Assembly (NCBI RefSeq): GCF_037126465.1 | Contig: NC_088204.1 | Span: forward strand, 76,445,807 to 76,509,806 | Direction of reading: 5' to 3' | DNA: 64,000 nt | Source: Ornithodoros turicata | Taxonomy: Eukaryota; Arthropoda; Arachnida; Ixodida; Argasidae | Shown here: positions 53,201-64,000 of the stretch, one piece after another | Position numbering within the stretch: the first letter of the stretch is position 1 | Layout: every line of letters begins with the position of its first letter | Notes under the pieces: model-generated | The model's input: only the letters and a program-made list of their open reading frames with translations | Told to the model about the DNA's origin: nothing | Databases searched by the model: none | Translations under genes and position numbers: made by a program

Positions 53201-56200
53201 ACACAAATGCATCATCACTTCAATTAGCCTTGTGTTAGAACAAACAGAACGGTGTAGTCACTCGCCGAACAGACTCAGCTGTCACACACAGTTATGACCT
53301 TCACGTGCACACCTTTCTCAACATTTATTATCATTATTATTATTATATATAAATATATAGAATATACTGCTAGTAGAATTAAAAATGCGACCACAACTGC
53401 TCGTATAATACATGTTGGCGGCTACATCTGGCAAATACTACAAACAGTGACACACTTGAAAAAAAGAAGAAAAAAAAAGCAAGAAAAAAAAACTGACTGC
53501 GAGGAGGAGGAGGGACGTACGTACAACCTCGGAGATAATAACTACGGCGTTTGTGTGTGTACGATTAAAGGTAACCTAGAACATGATTAATAAACTTAAA
53601 AGATGACAGCAGGAATCATCGCGAGCCATTTAGGAGGGCTTGGATGCTTAATTTTTGTTGTTGTTTTTTTGCGCGGGTTAACGTTCTCTACCGTTTAACC
53701 CAAACCCAGCGACGAATTCGGCTCGTCCGATGCATCCCGATGCCAGACAACAGAGAAAGCTTCTGTACGAGGTAAAAAAAGGCACATCAGTTGGATGGCG
53801 GCCCCGAGACACATCCGAAGTCGAATCCAACCCCTGGGTTCTTTTATATTCGAGACTTCAGTGGCAGTTTTTTTTTTTCCCCCTGACAACGTAGAAGGAT
53901 ATCCGTGAACGCCGCGCGTGTGGGGGGGGAGGGCATTGACTAGGCCGTGCGGAAAGAGTGTGGGGTATTTCTCGTTCCCACGTGAGCGCGTGGTACAGGG
54001 GAAAGGTAGCGCGTCTACCGTTTTTCTTTATTTTATGTGCATAGCTCGCTGTTCAGTGTTGTTGGTTCATATACTCAAAGTTGTTATTGTAGTCGATGCA
54101 TACAAGTTTTGCCCTTCGTCTTTTGATGTACATGCTAAGAGAAAGGATTGCCACGTTTAACAACAACGGAACAGATACGGAGCAGGCAGAAAGGCATGAA
54201 AGACCCTTTTTTTTTTTTTCCCAGTTTATCTCCGACACGCGTCGCCGTTCTATCCGTAGCCGCCTCGACAGTTTTGTTCTGTACGACTGCTTACTGAAAA
54301 CTGTTTAATTTTCAATTTAAGTTAGAAAAGAATGAGGTAATGCAGCAGGAAACACCGGTGTCATTAAAAATTGAGGGACCGGACGAGGTCAAAAGTGCGG
54401 ACAACGTTGATTTTTTTTTTTTTTTTTTCTGGCACGGCTTAAAAGAGGGAGTCTGGTCTCAAACCTTCCGTTATGTGGCAACCTGTGACGAGACACTGCG
54501 TAGTCTAGATCGCAATTTTTTGTGTCCGGCAAAAAGAAAAAAGAAAGGAAACTGCCATTTCCGCGAGAAAGGCTACGGGGAGGCTTCTTCCACGTCTACC
54601 TCTCATTCTCATCTTTGGCACGTGAGGTACGAGAAATCACCAGGCATCATCATCATCATCGTCATGTAACATGTGCAACAGGCGGTGACACAATAGCTAC
54701 GTGGTCACCCACCCGAAAAAGCACCGCAGGCATATTGGAGAGAGAGAGAGATAAAAAATAGAGTGGACGAAAAAAAAAAAAAAAAAATCACACACAGCCA
54801 CGGGTTTGATTGTCCACGGTCCAATCAGCCTCTAATGCCAGGAGAGAGCACAAAACAGGAAAGAAGAAAGTAAATACTGCAAGTGATCGAGTGCTTGGAA
54901 AGTCTGCACGCTAACACCTACTTTGAGATCACCTCCCCGAGGGTTCGATAAAGAAACGTAAAAAAAAAAACCGCTGAATAAAAGTTAAGATACTAACTAT
55001 ATGTACACGGTGAGTGGCCTTTGTTTTTTGTACACTTTCTTCTCTTTTTTTTCTTTTTTTAAAGGGAAACTATGTCCGCGTCAACCAAAGGGATTGCATG
55101 CGGAGCTTCTTCTACAAGCAGCTTTCAACTGCAGTGTTGTCAGATCTGGTGATGGTAATTGTTGCGGCTTGCTTGCTTGCTTATTTTTGCCAGAGTGAGG
55201 GGAAGCGTCACGATGCACGTTACTTTTCCTCACGTTTCAAATCTTTTCAAGACTACACACGCACGATTTACAGACAGCTACCGACGAGGACAGTTAAAAA
55301 TCACAGTCCGGCAGACCGAGGACATGCACGCACAAAAAAGAGGAGCTTCTTCTAGGAATGGCAAAAAACTGTCGCACACCAAAAAGTCCGGCGGCATCAC
55401 ATTTGGACTGTGGGTACTTATGCCAAGGAAGGAAGATCCTTGCCGACGGAAAATACATCAACTGTGCATTGCTTCACTCGCTTCAAACGGAGAGAGAGAG
55501 AAAAAAAAAATTGGGAGGCCTCCATTTTGTTTAGCTATGCAAAACTTTGAGCATTAACACACACGATGGAGCATAGCCATTCACATGGAAAGAACAGGAC
55601 GTGTGTTCACCCGTCAGTGATGATAAAAAAACTGGCATCTCAGAAGACAGTTTTTTTTTCCCCCTCTTATCGAGAATGCAACAACTCCGACGTGGAATTA
55701 AAAAGAACAGATGACACTGAGGAACTTTTCCACTGTACAAGTAAATTCGTTCAGTACCCTTCACCCTGTCAAAAAAAAATCCCGCCACCAAAAAATACGA
55801 GAGAAATCCCTCAAGGAATCAACACTGCACTACACTGTTATCATTAATTATAGCACAATCTACTATGCACAACATCAGACTGCAGAGGTTAAAACACTTT
55901 GCAATAATAGTAATAATTCAAACAAAATGGTGTGGCAGCCGAAATGATAAAGCACAGACACAGATTCATTTTTTTTTTCTGCTCTCATCTCTAAGATCTC
56001 TCTTCCTCTATAGATTAGATATCACTCTGTGTAGGTACATGGTGTGTTTGTGTGTGACTATTATAAAATCTCTATGTACAAATATCTTGTTTCCGTAGGT
56101 TTAAGTGATTTTTTATTTTTTTTTATTTTGTTGCTCCGTTACTAGCAGGCAGAGAAAAACAGCCACGCTCGACCGGACTGGCAGTCCAAGGGAACTGTTG

Positions 56201-59200
56201 TGATCGGAGGGATTTGGGGGGGGGGGGACAGAGAGGCGAAGAAACGGAAGGCAGCGGGGCACGGTCAGCGACGTGCCCCGCGACACAGCGGTGTTATCAC
56301 AAAAACCATAGCCGCCAGGTAACTGTATGATCGTTCGCAGCATATTCAGGACGAGAGAGAGAGAGGAAAAAAAAAAAAAAAATTGCACAAACAGCCGGGA
56401 CGACTCGACAGCGCTGGTGACGAGAGCATTTATCACCTACGTGTTTTTTTTTTTTTTACCCTTCCTTTTTCTTTAAGCTACCACTAAAAAAACTACACAT
56501 TGTGTGTGGCTTACAGTTTTGGCACAGGTGCATATTAGATATCTTACGAACAACACCGTCTATACGAAATTAAGGCAGGCCGTTGCGAGCTTGGCGAAAT
56601 GCCTGTGGATAAATTAAGACGTCGGGAGGGGGGGGGGGGGGGGGAATGTATCACAACGTGAGCCCAAATTTACATTGAACAAAGAATAACCTTGAGCTTT
56701 CCCAAAAAAGCCAGTGACTTAGTTACGTAAAGGGGGAGGGGGCAAGGTTTCGGGATGGGGGGGACGAGACATCTTTCTCCTTAAGCACCCCCGGCCCGTT
56801 GAAACATGCCGCCGAGAACAAAATAATTGAAACGAGTGCGACGCGGGTTGACAGATACGTCGTGAGGGGTGTGTGGTTAGAACGGACAAAATATGTATAT
56901 ATGCATGTATATGTATAATCACGCTAATCTCAATGTAAGAGGAAGAGGAGTTAGCCCTTCCACACTTATTTGTTTTACAATGTCATACACAACACAGAAA
57001 TGCTCTCCCACCTGTTTTATTTGCTACGGTCACAGGAGGGAGACACATCATCATCATCAACAACTGACAACGCGGTCCAATGTGGCACCAGATTTCGCTT
57101 TCACGCACGCACCAGTCTTCCCGACCGAAAGACGACGGCGGAGGAGGAGGAGATAAAACAGCCCGCGGAGGGGCCTCCATCGTCTCCCACCTCCCTCTTT
57201 TCCCCCTTGCAAGTTACGGGCTTTGGCTGAGGGAGATTTGATTTGTCCTCCGTAAACGCTAGATGGTTGGGCACAAGTTTTTTTTTTTTTAAATTCTTTA
57301 CTTTGACTCTTTGCAATTACAGAGGATTCTTTTTTTTTTTTTTATCATCACCATCATCGTCTTCGATTAATAGATCCGCAAGCGGTGAGGAGGCGAGAAC
57401 GCTTGAGCCTTCCCAAGGACGGGAGGGTCTCGCGGAAGTAGTGTCACCCCTTTGAGCGTTTTCTGGGCCATCAAAATGCAAGCATCCACCAATTTCCTTG
57501 GTCCACGAATTTGTAAGTGGTGAGACAGAGGCAGAAGATTGCAAAGGCTGGGAGCGGCGACGCACTCCTCGTGGCGGAGAACTGTCGTGGCCAAAATGCG
57601 AGAGAGAGAGATAGATAGATAGAGATACGTGAAACCGAACACCCTGTAGTGGCCGAGTGCAGGCTTCCGTGTGTGTGTTGCTTTCGTACGCTGCTCCGTA
57701 GACACAACGTTATCCAATCGCAATCCAACTACGTTAACGACTGCTGAGCGGGAACACGCACGCACGCTTTTTTTTTTTTTTTTGCACTACAGCCTTTCCT
57801 AGTTTAAAGCACTAGCACCATGAGTTCGTCCATTCGGATTGGAAGATACAAAGCGCATGATGTGGATGGGTTTGGGGGCTAAAAAGCGGGGGCGGCAGCA
57901 GCAGCAGCGATGCACGATATGAGTCTGAGCTGTGGACGGCCGCCGAAAATGGGCCATGAAATGTAACCACTGTTCCCGTGTTCCCACGCTACAAGATGAG
58001 CTCCTTTGGTGACGGTCTCCGCCGGCATCGCGTTGGCTCAGCAGACGACTACGCCGCGATGAGACACCGTTTTTATACTCGCTCCGTAACAGCCGTTGAG
58101 AATGTGTGCTCTTTGGAGGAAAGTGTGCAAGTCGATTTATGAAAAAAGAAAAAAAAAGAAACTAGTCTCGTGCCTCTCCGGCAGAAAGACAGCTCTGCCG
58201 CCGTCACCGGCAGTGTGACGTGCTCAGGTTTCTCCCTTCGTTTTTGGCCTCAACTGATTTCGTTTCGAAAACTCTTCGTTGATGACTTTGCACACTGTAA
58301 ATGAAATGGCACCGAAAAAACTCTCGCACCTAGCGATCTCTGCCGCGTTTCAACTTCACCCTGAGGGGCACTGGTGAACCTACGCACACAAAGTCCAGTT
58401 GCAGAAAAATAAACGTTCCAGATGCCAGGGCAACAGTGCTGGCGACGTCACCAGCACCGAGAGCTTTGATCGTCAGCCTTACAACAACAATCTTTGGACC
58501 ATTGACTGAAAATCTCGAGGCAAGATACAACCGACACCCTTTTTAAGTACTAACACAGTACGCTTTGGTTCAAATCCGACGACACACACAAAATGTCTCC
58601 GCTACAGGTGCACGTGAGACGACATTACAGTAATACGAAAGATTATTTCTCCTTCCTCCCAAACTGAGGAGGGGGATATTTCAACCGGAGTCGGTGTGAG
58701 CTGCTTGAGAAGACGAAAAGATTGTGCTCCGACCCCCCCTCGGCCCGGGTCCCGTCGCCCCCTCCGCGGGAGCAATGGCGGCAGAGTGGGGGGGACGAAA
58801 TATTGCACGCATACCACCGTCACACGCACGCACGCACAGTACCGCATTCACGCTGCATAGATTCCGCAAAATATGAGTGTTCATCGTAAAACAGTAGTAG
58901 TGCACGGAGCGCTTTCAACATTTGTCACTAGATGGGGGTAGAGGGGAAGTTGCTCTTTGCAAAGTCCGTGCTTTCCCCTCCCTTTTTTCCCTTCCGCAAA
59001 GCAGGGGTATCCCAAACGGAGTGGTTTGATTGCTGCAATTCGAGAGTGGCGACGTACTTAGGAACAAGGCGGGGACAGTCTGTCGCTGTCAGCGAGACGC
59101 TTTTATTGCAGCAGCGACGACGCGATATGTGCACTCTGAGGGGGGGGGGGGGGGGGGGGCAAAAAATGCAAACTGGCCGCAGTCCGCAAACAATCTTTCC

Positions 59201-62200
59201 ACGAATCCCACTTTTTTTTTCCCGCAGAGGTAAGGGAGCGAGGGAGAGCCCGGGACGAGGCAAGGAGAAATCCCTCGCGTTATTTGTACCAACATTATTC
59301 ACTTTTTTTTTTTTTTGCACTTGATATGGCAGACATCCAGGGAAGTTATCTTCTCGGGGGCGGGACAGACGGGGGACTGCTGGGGATGGGGACTCGCCAG
59401 GGGGATGATGGACTAACTCTAAAACTAAACACACGTGCACACGCATGCACACACACACAAACGGTTACCTTTTTTTCATTATAACACTGAGGTCCAAGCC
59501 CCGACACCGCCCTTCCGTTCTTTTTTTTTTTCTTTTTTGTGCATTTTTCTAAATATATATATATATAATATAATAAGGCTCTTTCTTTGACTGGCACTTG
59601 TATGTTTTCATCATCATCATCATCAAATACTGGAGGGTAGAGAAGACGAAAAACGAGGAAGCTGCGAGATCTCTGCCACAACAAGGAACGAAGTCGTAAT
59701 AATATTCTGAATTTAAAAAACACGGGAGGGGCACTGGAAAGAGCGTTGCACCCCCCACTTTTGTTATTAAGACTAAAAACTTTGGGAAATCATAAAAAAA
59801 AAAAAACTATACACCTGACAACGAAAAGGAAACAATACGGGACTTTTAAAAGCGTCAATCTCCATCAGGGAACAAAAAAACAAATAAAAACACCTCGTTC
59901 CACCAGATTCTTTTTGCGACCAAGTCGCCGACTAACTCGGAAAAAAGCCGACACTGGGGAGTTGGCAGGAATGCATGTCGTGCATAATCTCTCCCCCAAG
60001 TATTGTTTTACAACACACATATTTACACGCACACTAACACACAGACACTATTGGACGTGCACACGTTTCTCTCAGACACGCAAGCGAAAAACTTTTTCGT
60101 TTCTCTCAACCACACACACACGCAAACAGAGCAACAAACGGGCACTCTCATGGGCACGTCTTTCGGCCCACCAGGAGGCCTTGCCTTTGTCTAACTCTTT
60201 TTTTTTTTTGTCTTTTTCGATTATTTTCTTTGTTTCGTGAAATGTCATCACTATAGCAATCTTAAAAAAAGGAAACAAATCAAGTAAACGAAGTATCACA
60301 CTTGTAAGAGGGGGGCACTACTTGCCACACCACAAAAAAGTCTTTGCTCTAAAGCAGAGTCCTGTTTGTCCTCTCGACTGTTCCCGGCAGCTCCTCTGCA
60401 GAGCACGGCAACGACCATTTTAACGGCACCATTCAATCTTGTACGCACTTTGGCTAAACAGAGATACACCACCAGCGACGGGGAAGAAGAATCATCACCG
60501 TAAAGGAAAAAAAAAAAAAAGAAAGGCGAGAAAAGAAATGCAGCAAGGGCCCCGTGCCCTCTTGTGGTGCGAGGGGCAGAGCTCTCGACATCCTCACACA
60601 TTTTGAACATCGGGGGGTGGGGGGGAATGGCAGAGCAGAGACTGCACAATCGAAATGCAGCGAGCCGAGAGGGGGGAGAGAGGTCGTGTATCACCAAGCT
60701 GCGCCACATCCCAGTGGAAAAAGGCGGCGGCTTACACTAAGGTCCGCCCACTCCCCCCTAGCTGCTCTCCCTCACAACAACTCACCGCCACTCCGTCCGC
60801 ATTTTTTACATTGATTCTCCGCTAAGCAGGTCACCAGGTAGGAACGAGTGGAGAGACGACGACGGGTGGTCATGGTCCGACGAACCGGGTCCCACCCCCG
60901 ACAGGGGCGGGGCGGCCCAGAGCCCGCCCCCTCCGCCGGGGAAGGACCACAGGTGAGAGCTACCTCCAAGGTTCCAGGGGGCGTCCGCCGGCTTGGGACG
61001 CGTCGGCGCAAAGGAGGGAGCTGCCGTGGACGAGACCGGGGGCGGGGCCTGGGGACGGGGCGGAGCGTAGGAAGAGGCAGCGGGCCACGTGTGCGGAGCA
61101 CTGCTGTTGGCCAGCTGAAGAAATTGGGCAACCTCCGCCTCGGTGGGTATGTAGGCCAGCATGGTGGTGTTGGACAGGACGCAGTTGTGCAGGGCTGACT
61201 GGGCCTTGGCCGCTTCCTCCCGGGATGAGTATTGCGCCAAAGCTAACCCGTGCTTGAGGAATAAGTGGAACAGCTGCAGAGGACCGTGCTGCATGCACAG
61301 AGTTTTCAGGGTCGACCCATCAATCTGCACGGGAGAAAAATCGCGTCAGCTCGGCACACACAAGGCGTCACCTCTCATCTGACAATACCTGTGGAGTCAG
61401 ATTCTTCAGCACGAGGAAAGTGCAGCTATTCTGGTCCCAACCTGGAGAAGGACAAGCACATACTGGTGAGGAGGGGTTTCCTTTACTGGGGAGTAAGAGC
61501 ACAGCGCTAAAAGAGGGACAGAACATACCTTGCGAAGACGACGGAATTCCAGGCGGAGGGCCCCTGGTGTTCTTGTGTGGGGCGCCCCATGGATCAGAAT
61601 TTTGATGCTGCACGTGCTGGTGCTGTTGGTGCTCGGAACCAATGGATCCCCAGCTGGACTTAGACCCTTGCTTGTTCATGGAGGAGCTGCTGTTTCTAAC
61701 AAAAGAAAACCAGAAGCTCGAACCCCCATTCCAAAAATCTACTATCTGTGATATCTTTTCGTACCCGTGCATCGCTGGTGTGAACGCCCAAGTGCTCGAT
61801 GTCAGCGAAGCCAGAGATGCCGCCAGTGAACCTTCGTTTGCGGCCCCTCCTCCGGGAGAGTTGTGCTTCCACCCTCCAAACAGCTCGGTGTCCTTGATTG
61901 TGTTCAGCGACAGTGGGGACCGCACCACGCTGCCTGGTGTCAGATGAGGGTCATCTTCCGCACTCTTCATCGTTGATGTCCCCTTCCACGGCTTGCCAGG
62001 CTCAAATTCCGCCACGAGGTCGGTGAGGCTGTAGCTCCCGTTATCCTTCCCATCCGACGTCACGCTGCTCGTGGTGGTGGTCGTCGAGGTGGCATCGGGC
62101 CAACTGTCCTGAGCCCTCGTTGACCAGGGTCCGTCGTTGTGCCCCAAGAGCGGGTGGAGTCCCGACGACCCTCCCCCGTTGGGTCCCGCCTTGGAGGCTG

Positions 62201-64000
62201 GCCCCGGGGCGCGACTGAACTCCCCGTTTTGCTGGGGCTGAGAATTCTTTGGCTCTTCCTCGAAGCTGGGGGGTGGTGCAACAGCCGTGGGGAGTTTCCA
62301 CTGGTTGAGGCGCGACTGTGATGCAGAGTTGTCCTTGAGGCTCAGGTCACGGAAGTCTGTGTGCAGCCCCGAGGGATCGTTTGGCGGCTTGGTGGCGAGG
62401 AACGGGGGTGGCGGGGGCTGTTCCATGTTGGATGGGGGTTGAGGTGGGGGTTGGACCTGCTGCTTGAGAAAGAGGGCCTGCTGGGCGGCTATCTGGTTCT
62501 GCAGATTGACGATGCGTTGCTTAGTCTGGGTCAGCTGGACGTTGAGCTGGAGCGGGGGCTGCCCCCCCTTGGTGTGGAGCACCTGCTGCTGCTGCTGCAG
62601 GGCATGCAACACCTTGATTTGCTGCAGCAGCTGGTAGAGAAGCTGCAGCGTCTGAGGAGCCAGCGGCTGGTTCAAGATCTGCACGCCGGTAAAAGTGGTC
62701 ACTACAAATTCCGTTCCAGGTGCTAGTTTCAGACTGTACATTAAAGGGACCATGAAATGATCTTCGCGAATTCCCGAGTGCCCTGCTGGAAACGCTTCTC
62801 ATCATCCCTCACTATCATACACACATCAACTTTGAACCGTATTCAGTGCACTGGGGACGCAGTTACCACTACAAAAATAGCGGGGCGTGACCGCCGGATA
62901 CATCTCTCGGCCAATTATTGTGGACGACCAGGAGCACACACCCCGCGGGACCGCGTGGGTGCATGGTTTCGTTTTGGACAACAACGACGTCTTATATCTG
63001 CCATCGAAATCGGTAGAAATATGGTGAAACGAAAATTGTCAGCGATTGAGAAAGAGGTTATGAGACACACACAGCATCTAGGAATCGTTCCGTACGCAGC
63101 AGCTCCCAAAAGGCCTCACAGACAGACATTTTCCGACAGACGAAGCAGCAGCTGAGAGAGGGAAAACCTGCTACGGTAACCATGCTGGCATTACACTTCT
63201 GGTAGGATTCTGTGTCGACGATTAGATACGACCTTAGCTCCAGGTCAAATTAAAACATATTTCATGGCAAAGTTCGCAAGCTCGCTTGCTTGCAAAAGAC
63301 TGTCCGCAAGTCAGCAACATCCCGTGTATGATGTCACGGCCAGTTCGCCTCGCAGTCAGGTCGTAGCAACCGCCGTTCAAGGCCGTGGTTTTGTAGAATA
63401 TTTTCGCTATTTGAACCATTTCCAACTTCATATTTCACGGGGTGAATGCTTTAGTACAGAGGAACAAATCGAAAATGATCGTAGGTTTGTCAAATATCCC
63501 CGATTAGACACGAATGGCTGAACTAAGACTGGCAGTGAAGAAAGTCCTTACCTGTGGGTTCAGGTGGCCCGCATGCACCGCCATCTGAATCTGCTGCACC
63601 AGGAGTCGCAGCTGCGCTGCAGAAGGGACATTGGGTTGACCCAAGCGGCCCCCCACCTGACTCCCCATGGGGTTAGGGGCTGCATTTGCCTGCGCACGGA
63701 GAAACATCTGCCACTTAACCTCGGACCTCTTACCTTTGCAACAGTTCAGGCAGTAGGGGGGACGGAACCAAACAGAACAAAGAAGGCAAACAGGAAAGGG
63801 CACGAGAGAGAGAGAGAGAGATTGCGAGGGTGTGGCCAATTATCCAATAAAGGGTAAGAATATGTCATGCCGGGTTTTTGGGGGGGGCTGTGCGGTAACA
63901 TTATGCCAAAGTCCAGGATGCCTCTTTTAGGTCTGGAACTCTTCTCACCGTCGCAATATTTGCCCGTGTCTGAACTCAATAAGAGCGCACTAGTCGCGTG

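Overview
The window is eukaryotic nuclear DNA. Genes are split by GT-AG introns, coding density is low, and the intergenic space is packed with short inverted-repeat elements and tRNA-derived SINEs. Protein content (NUBP1, OXLD1, an MCRIP protein, a GW182/TNRC6 protein, a claudin-superfamily tetraspan) indicates an animal. The SINE tail and the foldback elements resemble repeats I associate with ticks, so an ixodid or other chelicerate is my best guess. That is an inference from memory, not proof.

Layout. Positions 1-20.8 kb contain no gene I can recognise, only MITEs, SINEs, a 5'-truncated LINE and simple repeats. A plus-strand claudin/PMP22/CACNG-type gene occupies about 20.8-26.96 kb; its 5' end is not located. 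A minus-strand MCRIP (FAM195) gene starts at 37,094 and runs to at least 29.3 kb. It contains two tandem, phase-matched copies of a three-exon cassette. OXLD1 lies head-to-head with it at 37,443-37,796 on the plus strand. NUBP1 (NBP35), minus strand, is complete: eleven coding exons from 47,240 to 38,989, encoding 312 residues. The 3' end of a GW182/TNRC6 (gawky) gene enters from the right edge on the minus strand (63,689 to 60,806); its N-terminal GW-repeat part lies outside the window. The interval 47.3-60.8 kb has no coding exon that I can see. Its right part (about 51.3-60.8 kb) is unusually rich in homopolymer runs and could be a very long GW182 3' UTR.

How the genes relate: NUBP1 is the cytosolic Fe-S scaffold. 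OXLD1 is a small Cys-motif protein expected in mitochondria. MCRIP proteins bind CtBP and the RNA helicase DDX6. GW182 is the Argonaute partner that recruits CCR4-NOT and PABP. They look like independent housekeeping genes rather than a pathway cluster, although MCRIP and GW182 both belong to the mRNP/P-body world.

The most notable observation is the MCRIP cassette duplication. Exons of 116, 63 and 45 nt are repeated as 116, 60 and 45 nt with identical splice phases and recognisably homologous but diverged peptides. Either this is a mutually exclusive multi-exon splicing switch or it is two tandem genes sharing parts.
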